Source: Calvatia gigantea (Eukaryota > Basidiomycota > Agaricomycetes > Agaricales > Lycoperdaceae). Taken from it: a stretch of DNA of 64,000 nucleotides. Of this stretch, positions 25,820 to 38,639 are shown one piece after another (positions within the stretch are counted from its first letter, which is position 1; each line of letters opens with the position of its first letter). The stretch covers positions 248,001-312,000 of the forward strand of contig JACAAK010000012.1 of the NCBI GenBank assembly GCA_025093985.1, in the 5' to 3' direction. The position numbers and the translations under genes were made by a program. A model generated the notes under the pieces. It was not told where the DNA came from and did not search any database. It saw only the letters and a list, made by a program, of their open reading frames with translations.

Positions 25820-27269
25820 CGTTACGAAAGAAAAAGGTGTTTTTTAGAGTGTGGGTGGTGGAGGTAGGGAACTAGGAGCGAGCGAGCGACCGTCCCGCAG
25901 CCCTTTTTATAGCTGGACTCGAGATGTCTCCTATGGCTTGAGGGGGCCAAAAGCAAGAACGGACTAGACGACCGAGTCATATCTTTTCTCTTCTCCTGAG
26001 GCCTGAGGTCTCAAGTCGGGTTCGGAATAGGAGTGAGCCGTTTTTATTTCATTCTACGTCCCAACAACATCTCCCGCTGTCCCGTCATCCCTAAATAGAA
26101 GACGGATCTGGGGACTTTAGGCTGCGTCGTCGTCCGGATTGCGAGACTCGGGCAGGTTTGAAAGAATTGGAGCCATGTTCCAACACATTCACTGGGTTTC
26201 TGTCGGTGCGGCTGACTTGCATCGTGCTCCAGTGAAACAGGTAAGTGGTTTGGATTGGAAGTGAGGAGAGTACCTGATTTACGGGACATACCTCAAAAAG
26301 GGTTGAGTGCCTGGCTACGACGTAATTGCGCAGTACAGCCCAGGCTGGAAGTCGTGGACCGAACTGCGTCAGTTCGACTTCTCCGTTTGACGCAGGAGAA
26401 AACAGGGCAGCGTTCGAATCCAGGAAATACGAACGTGGTGGACCTAAAACATTATGTCTCAGCCGCCATCCCTGCACCAGTCGGGTCTCCGGTAGTATAG
26501 GTTTGGCGGGACCCAGTTGTCTTTCCGCAACCCCTTTCGATTAATGACTCCGGGGCGCCAATGTGGACATCGTAAGCCCTAGGCTTACACCAGAGATCTG
26601 GAGACGAATAATCCTAGGATCATGAGAGATAGAGGCCGAGTTGGACGAACGTGACAAACCCCAGCCTCTTTGACCGCGACCTTTGAATATACGCCGCATT
26701 CCCCGTTCTCCCTTTGAATGGGGACAACCTGATAGCTCCGAGTCCGACGGCGGGCCTCCAAACGTATGCACATTCTTGCAAGAAATATCTTTCTCTGTTG
26801 CCACAATCCCGGTCTTGGCGGACAGACCACACGAGTTGATCCCAAAATGAAATTGCTTGAAATGGGGAACTTTTGTAGGGTTACTCACTCGACCAACGCT
26901 GGGTGTTATATGCTTTGCTGGTATTCAACTCGGAAGTACATACGAGGTCAGGACGACAGACTGCTGTGAACGGACTTCTCACCAAGTTGGATTCTGCTTC
27001 CTGGTTTGGGGACGAATCAGGAACAGAACTAGAGACTTTATTTCCAGAACGCCAGATCCATCGAACTCCGGGCAGTGCCAGAAACTAAGCTTTTCTGTTG
27101 GTGGGGCCTCCACGATTTGTCAAGATCAGGATTGAGTAATGGCGAGCATTTCGTATTTATTGTTTAGATCGCCTGTGGTGTCTTGTTGATGCAATCACCG
27201 TCGCTTTTGTGACCGCCGATTCTGAAGTGGTAGTGACCGTCGGCTTCCAGCGAGTATATTCCTACCGCT
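25820..27269. other. 1.4 kb without a recognisable gene
   Basis: Promoter side of chitin deacetylase, then sequence with overlapping short open frames on both strands (for example 26091-26477 minus), none with a recognisable domain or splice pattern. A near-palindrome, GTAAGCCCTAGGCTTAC, lies at 26572-26588. Confidence 0.35.
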
Positions 27270-27490
27270 TTTTGACCTTGTTCGTTGTCCGTCTGCGCCC
27301 GTGTGTAAATCTTCAAGCTGCACCATCTCCTTGCACAGACAGGCTACTCCAGCGAGTTGAGAGCGCGTCGGAGCAAAGGAGAGTATGACCTCCCTTCGAT
27401 GTATCCTTGGCGAGCAGTGGATCTCTGAAATTTCGTAGGATCTCCGACCACACATCAGGATTAGCGACGAGTTGCATCAACTTGCATGAT
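27270..27490 (-). pseudogene. Orphan first-exon fragment of a G-type F-box gene
   Basis: The minus strand reads MQLVANPDVWSEILRNF, closely similar to the MQPAANPNVWSEILRYF start of gene G, then loses frame. It lacks the remaining exons. Confidence 0.7.
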
Positions 27491-27860
27491 GGGTCGAGTA
27501 AGGGACATGATATCTGAGCGTGTAACCGCAACGCCATCGAGAATTGGCGCTCTTGTCACACTTGTCTTGTTGTGCTGCCCAGTTCTTTGCCAGACTCTCC
27601 ATAATTGGCGAAGGACAAAGCCACTATCGACGGGTAATGAACTTTCGACTGGGGGTCGCTATGACCTTTTACGTGAAGACGTTCTATTCTATTATACAAA
27701 TGAATTGCACTATAACTCGATAGAAAATTAGAAGAGATCGTCATCAAAGCACTCTCGGAATGGAGTAGGTGCTTCCTTGCACCTTGAACAATGTGTTGAG
27801 ATATGTCCACGTTGAGGTCTACTGTAATATTTCTAACGTGGTCCGACCGTGCGTAGACCC

Positions 27861-29423
27861 CTAACCACTATGAGCCGCAACCAGAGCTTTCATACCGTTG
27901 ATGATATTTTGTAGATCAGCAACCGCAACCAAGAAACGTCCTCCACCGATTCTCACTGTTCCGAGCTCTGGAAAAACCATGAGGAGATTTTGGGCGAGCA
28001 TGACCTGTTCCTTGAGCCTCGAAGGGAACTGCGTAGGAGGAGCAGTATAAAGGTTCCTCAGGGAATTCTTCTGGATGGTGGAAATGCAGGAGAGGGGAGA
28101 AGTCAGCGGCATGAAGTTTAGGGGAAGGCGGAGGGTGTGAGGGTGTGCAGGTTCGGGTATGTGAATGTGGACAGTAGAGCCTGCGCATCAAAAGACATTT
28201 CCGCTGTTAGGCAAGACCAGAGCGTGAAGCTCAGGCCATGCCCCAAGCATTTGTTGCAAATCCTTCGGGGATAGTTTGTATGGGGTGCCGTGCAATATGA
28301 GTGATTCCATTGGCCGGGGCAAGAGCGTGTCAAGGTCCGATAAGACAAATTCAGGGGCATAGAGAGAGTTGAAACCTCTGAAAACCAGTTCGCGTAAGTT
28401 CGGGAAGATTGAAGTGGTCCTGTTGCATAAGAATTTCCAGGGCAATTCCGGGCAGAGCCCAATCGCCCAATGAAACACCCTGACCGACGGACAGGTTCAA
28501 AAGACAAAAAAGAGTGCAACTCTTCAAAGGTTCCTCGGAGGGTGAGCGTTTCGAGTGAAAGCTGAGTGAACGGATTGATGGGATTTGTAGCCCGGATCAT
28601 CAATGTTTCGGGATCAATGTCAAGGCCGGGTTAAGGGAGGGTAGCCGTTGAAGGAGTTCAAGCAATGAAAATGTAGTGCTGTATCTGGCGCGCTCGTACG
28701 GACCGGAAACAATTAAAGTTTTCAAGTTTTCGAAGGATGTGAGAGTCGGAGGAAGGCGCAAGTCATCAGTATATCGCATCTCGCTGAAGGAACAACCTCG
28801 AGAAAGGAGAAGCTGGCGGAAGGCTATCAGACTCCCAGAATTTTGTTCGCCAGTCGTCGAGATCAGCTTCAGTCTCGGAGGCAGCAAAAACATCGGGTAC
28901 TGGTAGGGGTTTGAGTAGCCGTCCGAAAAGCAAACGAGCAGCTCCTGTAAATTTGGCAGAAGCGGCCCATCCTTCCAGAACCACGCAATCAAGAAAGGCC
29001 ATAATGCAAATTCCCACTCATTTTCACAATCCACATGAAGCACTCGAATCCGGCCTAGATGGTACCTCACACGCAAGTCGACCTGATCTCTACTCGGTCT
29101 TTTCAGGAACTCCTGTTTTTAGGCTCCCATGTCAGCTTATGTGACGTTGAGGCCATAGAAAAGCTGACCCAATATCTGTCGCCGTCCTGGGCCCGCATCA
29201 AAAATGGGCCCTCTTGAGCAAGTGCAAAAGAATTAATGACGTTAACGATGGGCTGTAGCAAGATCAAGTCCTTCCAGAGGACGGCCAAAGCGAGATCGGA
29301 CAACATTCGTGAAGTGACTGCTAGATTGAAAAGTACCGCTCTTTTTCCACGTGCATTTTCGTCGTCGGCTTCATGCTCGAAGTACTTTAAAACTTGGTAC
29401 CAAACATCGTGGGTTAAATGCAT
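27861..29423 (-). pseudogene. F-box/LRR-like family copy E, degraded
   Basis: Exon 1 (29423-29169, 85 codons, MHLTHDVWYQVLKYFEH) is open and ends at the YW|GTCAG junction. Exon 2 starts at 29112 (EFLKRPSRDQ) and is open to about 28600, where a shift near PSLN changes frame. A loss of about four bases near 28495 removes part of the DITCP segment, and another shift lies near 28210. The last frame ends with the usual NGMKALVAAHSG tail at 27861. The mixture of insertions and deletions makes real decay likely. Confidence 0.75.
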
Positions 29424-29539
29424 CAGCAAGAGCAGGAAATATTGGTGGTCTTCTAATATAATGAGCTGGCAGCAACGACATAGGTAAATTGTGTTGGCTG
29501 GTTTGTAAATTACGTATCAGTATCTCAAACTTGGGCCGA

Positions 29540-29720
29540 AAGGCCGAGATAAATGTTTGTATCGAACAGGGAGGATTCGCTTGTGGGTTAGTATTCCTAA
29601 CGCCTTTTGATTCTGTTTGTTGTTCAGCTATATGCGTTTGTGAATCTTCGAGTTGTATCATCTCATAGTGCAGTTGGCCTGGGATGACCGTACTACTCCC
29701 GAATGCAAATGACATTCCGA
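29540..29720 (-). pseudogene. Short G-type F-box fragment
   Basis: The minus strand resembles the later part of the fragment at 27270-27490 (CAACT-GAGATG-CAGCTTGAAGATT-type sequence). It is too short and damaged to encode a product. Confidence 0.4.
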
Positions 29721-29957
29721 TCTCTCAAATACTCTACTTAAAGCCCTTTAATGGAATGATATACTCGATAGAGTCTCTCCCCACTTACAGGTGCGACCAA
29801 GCGGGTTGAGCTGTGAGATCTCACATTCGTCAACTTTAACTAAGATTTTTCTGTCCCTTCGTCCTATTCAATTATTAACAAGATCCAAGCGAACAATATA
29901 TCAACGAGAATAAACTAGGTAATAATCAAAATCTCGGCCTAGGCTTCCCTCCTCAGC

Positions 29958-32509
29958 TCACCCCCTAACGACCCCAACGGTAACCTCCACCCCTCCCTTC
30001 CCCTTCTCACCTCCGCCTTCACCAGGATAATTCCCATTCACCCCTCCCTTCTCATTCACCCCCACACCACCACCGCCAAGCGCCCTCACACACCTCTCCC
30101 AGGCCCACCGGGTCAAATTCAAAATTTCGTCATCACCTAGATCTTCCCTGACGTGCAACTGAACAGTCACGATGAGTGTCTCCCCTGCTTCGCCTCTGAT
30201 GCTATGTACGGAGGAAGGTGTGAGTTGCCAGATATGGGGTGCGGGGAGGTGAAGGACGTTCGGATGCCGTTCGACCTGTGTCGGTAAGCCGGGCGGAGGG
30301 AAAAGTTGTTGGTAAGGTTAATATGCAACGATGGCAAACGGATATAATCCTTACCTCGCGCATGACGCGTAAGAACGCCTCCATTTTACCACTTGACAAC
30401 CCTCTCCTCGGTGAAGTTTGAAGAAGGACAGTCCCGAGGACGACACATGCGCGATAAGACACTTTAAATGTCACGATGGCAATGATCGAAGCTAGGACTA
30501 AATCCGCCGGTCGATGGTGCGTCCTATCGCAACTGGGTTAACTCGAATTGAAGCTAGGAGGTGGAAGACTTACGGAGGTAGAAATACGGCAGTCCCAAAC
30601 ATCCCAATACAGAAAAGGAGCGGGCTCGGTGGTATAAGGGTTTGACAGAAGGTTGGCAGCGGGAGAGTTAGACGAGAAGTTAGGGGTATCGTTCATGTGC
30701 GCGCGAGAGGATTGTATTAGTGAGCGAAGGAACATGGTGGGCGTCGGTATGCGGTTTCCAGTGACTGTGCTCACATATTAGTGTCAGTTGTACGGATGAA
30801 AAAAGAGACAAAGTGCGAACCATCAATCAACTTTGCGTGGTTATTGTATAAAAGAGCGGTTGTGATAGTTGAGAAGAAAGTAAAGAGCGTCATGAGTGGG
30901 GGAAATTCGATTCTAGCCGGAAACATGTTATCAGGCAATGACATACAGTAAAGAAGGAAAGGTAAAGTCCTACCCAATCCAGTCGTCATCCTCACCAGGA
31001 TGGTGGTGGTGTCCGTCCCCAGCAGCAAGAAGAACATGTTCAATCGTCTCCTTGCAAACATACACAGCTGAAAACAGCAGGTACACGGCTTGTGCGAACA
31101 TGAACACAGTAAGAACGCGCTTATTCCTAAGGAGGATCGTAAGAATCATGGGCGCCTAAGAACGAATTGCCAACACCAACGCACCCATACGGTCTCTTGA
31201 ACGCTTCCCGTTCCCTCTCCCTCGCGTTCATCACCCCACCCTTAGAATTCAACCATCCAGGCAAAACATTGCCTATACCAACGCCAAAAGCATCAAACAC
31301 AATCCAATATCCAATCCCTGCACAACTCAGCGAACCAATCCGCTGTCCACACACCCACAACCACGCCCCTACAAGAAACTGTCCCAGAGTGGCCATCGCA
31401 GGTCCCCTGGGTATGCCCTCGATTTCATCTTCTTTTGTTCCATGTGATACAAGAGGAGCAGAGGGTATAGTTGGTGTAGGTGTCCACGGAGAAACGGGTA
31501 TCGGCGTTGGCTGGGAATGTAACTCTTCCGTTGACGTGGAAGATAGTACTCCGCTGGGTCTGGGACCAGTAACACCAGGTTCAAGAAACGAAAAGAAACT
31601 GTGCGACATGGAGTGTTTGTGGTGATGCCCTCTTCTCGACTTGGCCATCGAAATCGAAGGAGCATTTGAACCCCCTGAGGACCCGTTTAGGACAGGACGT
31701 GTAGGGGTCGAAGCTGCCGGTAACCTGCCACCGAAGGTGAATCCAGCGCCGAGAGGCGTAGGTGGTGCATGTCCGTTGCTCATTGATTGGGAGCGAGGGA
31801 ATTGGACACTTGAGCCAGCGCTTGGCATTGTGCTCACAGGGGCTTCGATGTCATCTTTCAACTCGAGTTCCTGTGATCCATCTTCGGCGATACTCGAAGT
31901 TGGGAGGGAACCAGGACGGGGGAAAAAGATGGACAAATTGCGTGAATGTAGGCGTGCATGTCTGCGACCTTGTTTTGGAGAGGTGGACGGAGGATCGCCA
32001 GGGCTCAGTGGAGTCGCGCCGTCATGGGGGAACGATTTTGGTATTGAGAGTTGCGGAGGAAAGTGAAGGGAGGATGACGTGGATGGCGTGTCCGGACTTA
32101 GAGGGAAGGACGAAGCGAGAGGAGATGGTTGTGGTGGTGCAAACGGCCCTGAGACCGACCTAGTTCGGCTGTGATTATGCCCGAACGTGGTTTTCAGCGG
32201 TGACGCAGAGGCAGGTGCGTGCAGCCCATTGACGCCATTCACAGGCCGGCTGTTGTGGATCCCACTGAACGTAGTCCGATATGGACCAGCAGAGGTTTGA
32301 CCGGGGGTCAATCCAGGACTGACTGACGAAGTGCCTGCGATGGACGTGCTCCGGGAGTGAGCTGGCTGTGAACGGTTTCCTGGGGGTGCCGGTGCTAGGA
32401 TGATTGCGGGCCGAGAAGTGTTTCCTGGAGACATTGGAAAAGATAATTCTTCCTCTTCCTCGAGGTCCCGGCTGGACTTGCGTCGGTGGATGTTGGTTGT
32501 GCCGTCCAT
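29958..32509 (-). CDS. ZRG17: ZRG17-like cation diffusion facilitator (zinc transporter), one +1 frameshift
   Basis: Fungal ZRG17-type proteins are CDF-family transporters that load zinc into the early secretory pathway with MSC2. Exons: 32509-31185, 31126-30974, 30912-30821, 30764-30574, 30532-30355 and 30275-29958. The N-terminal 300 residues are Ser/Pro-rich and probably disordered. After the HKHSMSHSFFSFLEPG motif come membrane segments (LGQFLVGAWLWVCGQ, IGYWIVFDAFGVGIGNVLPG, VFMFAQAVYLLFSAVYVC). A histidine cluster (GDGHHHHPG), further membrane segments and a soluble C-terminal domain (VTVQLHVREDLGDDE) follow. An extra base at 30621 must be skipped to keep the LLFCIGMFGTAVFLPP stretch; corrected length is 751 aa. 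The symbol rests on remembered similarity. The 5' half is duplicated at 38.3-39.2 and 43.1-43.8 kb. Confidence 0.8.
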
Positions 32510-32829
32510 GTCGCTACAGCGCACACCAATGTGATATCGTGGCAGTGGGTGTCACTCGTCACAGCGTCTATTAAACAGCTAGAATGGTTAATTTCCTACT
32601 TTAAACCATCACAGGCAGTGCAAATACCCACCGTAAAAGTCCCCCAGAGAACGAAGAGATATCGAGGATGTGGCGAAACAAATGGAGGATCAGAACCTGA
32701 TTATTTGTTGTTCCCGTGACCTGTCACTCCCATCAACGGTCAACATTTCCATTTGACATTGACAGAGAACCAAAGACCCTGCTATCCTCTTATTATAACC
32801 CTGCTATCTTATGAACCGGTTCTGTGATA

Positions 32830-33033
32830 CCAGAAAGGCCAAACATGACGACGTTGATGGCTCGCGGGCTTCTGCTTGACTGACGCAGATGCGTATTCGC
32901 TGCTTTGACTCGGCCTTTCGCCTACAAGTCTGAAATACCGATACATAATTGACAAACCTGCCAACACAATTTGTCTATTTCGCTGGTGCCGGCTCAATAT
33001 AATAAAATACCGCCAATACCTCATACTTCGCCG
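32830..33033 (+). promoter_or_regulatory. Shared upstream block of F-box family (copy F)
   Basis: This 200-base stretch before the copy F start recurs before copies H and I, and in reverse before A, C and E. Landmarks are TGACTGACGCAGA-type, GACTCGGCCTTTCG, CAATTTGTCTA and the short leader just before the ATG. It lies between the divergent ZRG17-like gene and copy F, so it probably contains the family promoter. Confidence 0.5.
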
Positions 33034-34547
33034 ATGCGTTTAACCCACGATATTTGGTACCAACTCGTAAAGTATTTCGAGCATGAAGTCGACGATGAAG
33101 ATGTACCTGGAAAGAAACGGTACTCCTAAACCTAGTGGTCACTTCAAGGATGTTGTCCGATCTCGCCTTGGCCCCCCTCTAGAAAAACATGAGTTCCCTA
33201 GACCCCATTGTAAATGTCATTAACTCCGCACAGGAGTATCAATCGTTGATATGGGCCGGGGGAGATAATGGATCCTGGGTCAGATTTTCTTCGAACCTCA
33301 AATTCGTGTTGCTGACCTGTGAAACCCAAAAACGGCAGCTCATGGCGGACCGAGCAAAGATCAAGTAACCTTGTGTGTGAAGGACTACCTGGGTCGTATT
33401 CGACTGTTTCGCGTGTGGGAAGAGGAAAGATGGGAGCGCGCATTATGGCTCATCCTGATTGCGTGGTTTTGGAAGGATGAACCCCTCCTGCCCAACTTGC
33501 GGGAGCTGAGCATCTTATTTACGGACGGCTTCGCGAGCTCCTACCAATACCTTGCGTTTATGGTGCTCCCCAGACCGAAACTCATCTCGACGACTGGCAG
33601 CGCACAGTGTTCCGAACACTTATTATTTTTTACCAACTTCTCCTCTCTCGAGGTTGTTCCCCAACCATGGTGGAATACACTGGCGACGTGCACCTCCCCC
33701 CAACTCTTACATTCTTCCAAACCTGGAACACCTCGATTGTATCCGGTCCCATACAAGCATACAGAACACAGGCAGTCCACTTTCGCTGCTTGAACTCCTT
33801 CAACAGCTGCCCTCCCTCAGCTGCCTCAAAATCGACCTTGGAAACATTGGAGATCCAAATGCAAGTCCCCTCGATCCATTCGAGCAGTCTTTCCCTTGAA
33901 ACGCTCACTCTGGGAGCAAACACTAAAGAGTTAAACCCTTTTTTGTCTTTTAATATAACCTAGTCCGTCGGTCGAGGTTTTTTTGTTGAAGATTCGGTTT
34001 AATACGAACTTATCTTGGAAATTCATTTTCTACAGGGTGACTTCGATCTTTCCCGAATTAATGCGAATTGACTGTCCAAGTTGTCGAAGCCGAGGATACT
34101 CCTCTGCTGGTCCCATCAGATCTTGGCAAGCTCCTGTCCAAGTCAATTTAATCGCTCATACTCTACGGTGTCCCCAACAAGTTGCTCTGAAAGGATCCGC
34201 ATTGAATGCTCGAGGCATGGCCGGGCCTTCACACCTTGGCCCTGACCGGTGGAAAAACACACTTCAACGCGGAGGCTCTACTATCCACGTTCACATACCA
34301 AAACCTGCGCGCTCTTCACCTCCCCTTAAACTTTACCCCACTGGCCGCTCCCATCGCCTGTAATTCTACCACCAAGAAGAACCCCCTCAGGCATCTTCGT
34401 GTCGCTCCGCCTACGCGGTTTCCTTCGACGTTCAAAGAGAAGATTGCACTTGCCCAAAATCTCCTCACACTCCTCCCAGAGCTTGGAACCGTGGAATTTG
34501 ACGAGAAAAAACTTAGGACTGGAGCTGCGAGCCGACTTGGCCCCTAA
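33034..34547 (+). pseudogene. F-box/LRR-like family copy F, heavily degraded
   Basis: Starts MRLTHDIWYQLVKYFEH at 33034. A frame break follows at about 33120, a TGG-to-TAG change near 33180 creates a stop in the LWKNM motif, and another break lies at about 33345. The body is spread over several frames (33371-33793, 33607-33963, 34206-34547). The C-terminus is cut off near 34530, where family sequence ends abruptly in unrelated DNA, so the last part of the gene is missing. Confidence 0.75.
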
Positions 34548-35746
34548 TCTTCGCCGGATGTCACTTACGAAACCGTCCAGCGCTTTCAAGGTCGTCTTCC
34601 CGCTGATCGCAGCGCTAGGCCTCGGAAGCTTATTCCAGGCAAGTAGGCGAGGCCTTGCGAAATAGTCTTTAAATGACACCATCCGCTGTTAGCTAAACGC
34701 CCTGATTGCATCAGACTCCCTCACATGGTCGCGTCTTCTCTGTCTGCTCTTTATGGAAGTTTTTCGAAGAGTACTAGAGGGCTCTTTGGACACTATTGCG
34801 TGAGTGTCCTCACAAAACCATACTTGGCGAGCTGACGGTTGTTACCTTAGTCCCAAATGTAATTAATATATTTCAGTCCCATCATTCTCCGAGATCAGTA
34901 CTTCAGCTTTATTCCGGTTAGCTTATCAAACTTGTCTTATCATAAATCCCCGCCGTTCCAAACGGAAGATACGGGTTGACTCATCCCAGATTCTGTTGCC
35001 GGGAGCATTCGATCCCCACCTACGCCTGCCTACGCCTCTACTTTCGTGCATCATAATCCGCGTATACGCGACATAAATCGCCTCGGAGGCTTCCTTCGCT
35101 GCTTCTTGACAAACGGATCTGACATTCCGAAAGGGTGTAATTGCAGACCACCCTCTTGCATTCATTATATCCAACAATACATTTCACATTACAATATTAC
35201 GTATTCAGTTCATTCTGTATTTCCGCCTGAGACGAGTTTCCGTCAGTAGATGGTGCCCTGCACTGGGTAATATGTACGATTACTCCCTTCAATGCAAGAC
35301 ATTATTAATGGCATGCAAGCTGTGGTTGGGCCCGGTGGTGGTTAAAAACCTATTCGTGATCAGACCATGTCGGAAACCTTACAGTCGGCACCAGCATGGA
35401 GGTATTTTGGTTTGTTATTCAAATGGAACAAAGCGTCGGGCACGAGGAAGTGCCTACTCCATGGCCGCAGCGCCATGGACAATAGTGGTGTGATGCATCT
35501 CTCCAATTCTCTATTAAGCACTTGTCCTGCGTGTCTTTAAGTAGAAGACCATGGCGGTCCTTAATTGAAAATTTCAAGGCCCTACCCTTCACCTCTATGG
35601 AGGGTCTAGTGAATAACAATATTAACTGAGAGCACTCCAGGGCGGCAAGTGTCACGGTGACATGGCGCTAGTCCCTGTGACCCCCCATTCATCATTCCTC
35701 AAGGGCGGAGCACACTCAGATATCATATCTCTTATCCCGACCCATC
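34548..35746. other. Spacer between copies F and G
   Basis: No convincing gene. A short reading at 34570-34665 (SAFKVVFPLIAALGLGSLF) could be a leftover membrane segment but has no supported gene around it. The last 100 bases are shared with 46240-46300, upstream of another G-type fragment. Confidence 0.35.
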
Positions 35747-37370
35747 ATGCAACCCGCCGCTAATCCTAATGTATGGTCGGAGATTCTACGATATTTCAGA
35801 GTTTCACTCATCGAGGATCCACCGGAGGACGTAAGCCTCAAGCGAGGGGTCATGCTCTCCGTTGCTCTGACGTGCTCCCAACTCACTGGGGTTGCACTTG
35901 ATGAGCTATGGAGGTCTATGACCACGCTGGAGCCTGTTGTTCAAGGCTTCCATGTACCGTCAACAATGTCTACAGCTGGCATCCAGTACAACGATACGGA
36001 GGAATACTGGGTCAGTGGCAGTGATTAGTTGCTACAAGTAATTAACAACCCTTTTCCATTCAGGACATCACCGTTTCCTCAAGCGAAGTCGCCTCTTGTA
36101 TCCCTCGAGTGAATGAATACCTGCGACGGGTTCAATACCTACATCTCGAGACTTTCCCACTTCCCCGGGAATACACGTTGTGGCAGATTTTAGTCAACCT
36201 TGGAAGACCTGCCTCCTTGCGCCCAAATCTGAAAGGACTCCTCCTGAATATGGAGAAGGGTTCTCCCAGTTTGATGCACAACCTCTTCCCACTTATATCG
36301 CCCTCGATCAAGGACGTAACCCTCATCGATGTGTCGAGTGGACGATCAGGCGAAGTAATGGCATCGGTGCTCTTTCCCATGCTCAAGCTTCACGATGCCC
36401 AGCTCCTCAAGATATCCTACAAGGCATCTGCTTCTCCTGGAATATTTCGGTACTTTATTCAGTTTCCATCTCTCCGTTCATTAATTGTTATGCCTCCGGA
36501 GCTGGCCGGCTCGGGCGATAGCCAACTGGACGAAAGCCATGTCGTATCTCTCGGGAATTTAATCAACCTCACAACGCTCAAGGTGGATATAGGGCTGTTT
36601 AGCAGAGAAGCAAAGGCACATTTTGGTCGTTGGTTAGCTACTCTGCCGGAACTTTCAACACTTCATCTCCGAGGGACGTACATGGGAATCAAGAACTGTA
36701 TCTCCATCTCCCTTGTCTTCAATCATACTCGTTCTTTATCGCTACTTTTTGGATATCACCGTCTTAGTGCAGACTTATTCTCAAACATTGCTTCCGCGTT
36801 CCCCCAGCTCCAATCACTTGACATTGCGTCCAGACACTCCATAACTCTCAATGATATCCTGGTACTAAAAGGCTAGAAATGAAATCCATCCGACTCAATA
36901 TCCTCTCCATTGAACCCCCCGTGGCAGGGATTGTCGATATCCTAACCACTTGGCCTGCGCTCAGGCAGCTGTCGATTTCCCTGACGGCGGAGAGCAGTGT
37001 CTTTGCAGACGCGAAAACCGTTCTCTCCCACGCATCTATTCACGGAACACACCTCCAGAGCCTCTCTCTACCGCTAGATCTCTCTTCCTTGGTTGCCGCT
37101 CCACCCATCATTTCACCGCCAAATTGTCCTTTACGAAAATTGAAGCTATTTGAACCACCTAATCTCCCCAAGAATTTGCGAGAAAAACATATCTTGGCAA
37201 GAAGCCTCATTATGATGTTCCCGAGGCTGGAGACCATCACGTCTTCGGGAGGGGGATCCGACTTCCAGGACCTTCAGGCGATTATTGACGCATTCCAGGA
37301 TATCGTTTTCTCTCCGCCAAGAAGGCCAGACCACTTGTACTACACCCGCGCGCACGATGTTTCGAAATAG
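35747..37370 (+). CDS. Divergent F-box/LRR-like protein G, one frame break
   Basis: Distant member of the family and likely parent of five orphan fragments. Exon 1 (35747-36010, 88 codons) starts MQPAANPNVWSEILRYF and contains the F-box-like pattern VALTCSQLTGVALDELWRSM. The intron follows YW with donor GTCAGT, the same place as in copies I-K, and exon 2 starts at 36064. The frame is open to a TAG at 36874-36876 and the homologous reading resumes one frame over from about 36870 to 37370. A missing base (or two extra bases) near 36872 would explain this. Leucine-rich segments such as LPELSTLHLRGTY and FPQLQSLDIASR are evident. Restored length would be about 520 aa; as it stands the product is 358 aa. 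Confidence 0.65.
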
Positions 37371-38260
37371 TGCATAGTAATTAATCGGACGATCTGCAAT
37401 CCTACGCAAGGAGGGGACTCGGAAAGGTGGGGCTGGCACTTGGGGGAGGCGGTTCTGATGGTGGACGCAGAACAGACCATTTTCCGGTGAAATGCTTCGT
37501 CGTTCTTAAAGCTAATAGTGACTTGTATTGATCCATTATAATGGCGAGCTTAAACATGATCCCCCTCCTGAGTGCAGGGCTTCCGCCAGCGAAATATACG
37601 CTAACTTTTAATTGAGCAGTGTACATTTTATATGAGAGAATCGGGGATGCGCACCAGTCAATGAAATACTTCCCGCCAGTCATACATGTGGCATGGTCAA
37701 ACAGTTGGGAGCACTCGGCCCGCAATCTCTTGTGCCTACACCTGAAGTTCGCAACAAATGGTGTCGATGATAGTACAAAGAGACCTTCAACAAGCCGGTG
37801 GAGGGAAACACCAGGAGCCTGGAATTGTGGATCTCTTTCACCGTACAAAAGGTCCGGGCGGTTTTAACTGAGAAAAACGATGAAACTGAAGCGTCACTAA
37901 AGCAAAAATATTCATACGATATCAGAGGAACCTTGTGCTAAGTTCAAACAGAGTATCGTGAAGGACGACACTTTTTGTCGGGTTGGAATAAACGGCCTCG
38001 GAGGAGTTGTCAAGAAATCGGGGGCCCCGGATTGCTCAGTTGATAACCCGTGAGCCCCTAGGAAATAAGACAGTACGGGAGCCTCTTTGTCAATCACGGT
38101 CTGTGAGAGACCAGAGCTGAAAACAGGGGATTAAGCGCCTTACCAGCTGCAGTGCGAACAAGCATCGGGGGCGGCAAAGACGCTCATCTTGTACACAAAC
38201 TGAAGGTCATCATGGGAGAGCTCAAGGACGGATCTCATGCAAGAACATGAGGTCGAATAA
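37371..38260. other. Spacer without recognisable gene
   Basis: The 3' flank of G and about 800 bases with only short unassigned frames, the longest on the minus strand at 37402-37848 with no domain. Confidence 0.35.
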
Positions 38261-38275
38261 GAAACGGCCAATTTG

Positions 38276-38560
38276 TTAGGAGAGATATTTCTGTTGCGTG
38301 CACCGATAACTCACGCCGACTAGATGCCGATACGCATTCACTGACCGTTTGTTGGAAATACCGGTGAACACAGCCCGGTACAGACCAGGGTCCGGCGGAG
38401 GTTGGAGCTGGGTTCCTGTGCGAGGGTGACTGTGGGACGAGAAGTGTTTCCCTGGTACGCTGGAAAGGGAGTTGTGCTTCCTCCCCGAGGTCCTTGCTGG
38501 ACTTGTGTCGGCGAATGCTGGTCGTGCCTTCAAAGTTAATAGCACACGGAATATGATACT
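38276..38560 (-). pseudogene. ZRG17-like 5' fragment, copy 1
   Basis: The minus strand reads FEGTTSIRRHKSSKDLGEEAQ, matching the MDGTTNIHRRKSSRDLEEEEE start of the transporter, and continues with the adjoining Ser/Pro-rich part. It stops after about 280 bases, is frameshifted, and is joined to a second partial copy. Confidence 0.7.
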
Positions 38561-38639
38561 GTAGCAGTGAGTGTTCGTTTGTCACAGCGTCCTGTTCAGC
38601 AGCCGGAAGCAGTCTCCACCTATCCACCTCCTGCGATAC

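Noticed and set aside
26400..26430. GTTCGAATCC, resembling a tRNA B box
   Set aside because: The flanking bases cannot form a T-arm stem and no A box or acceptor stem is present.
31167..31625. Plus-strand open frame of 152 codons
   Set aside because: Antisense to the well-supported first exon of the ZRG17-like gene; a shadow frame.
37402..37848. Minus-strand open frame of 148 codons
   Set aside because: No recognised motif and overlaps the 3' flank of gene G; not supported.
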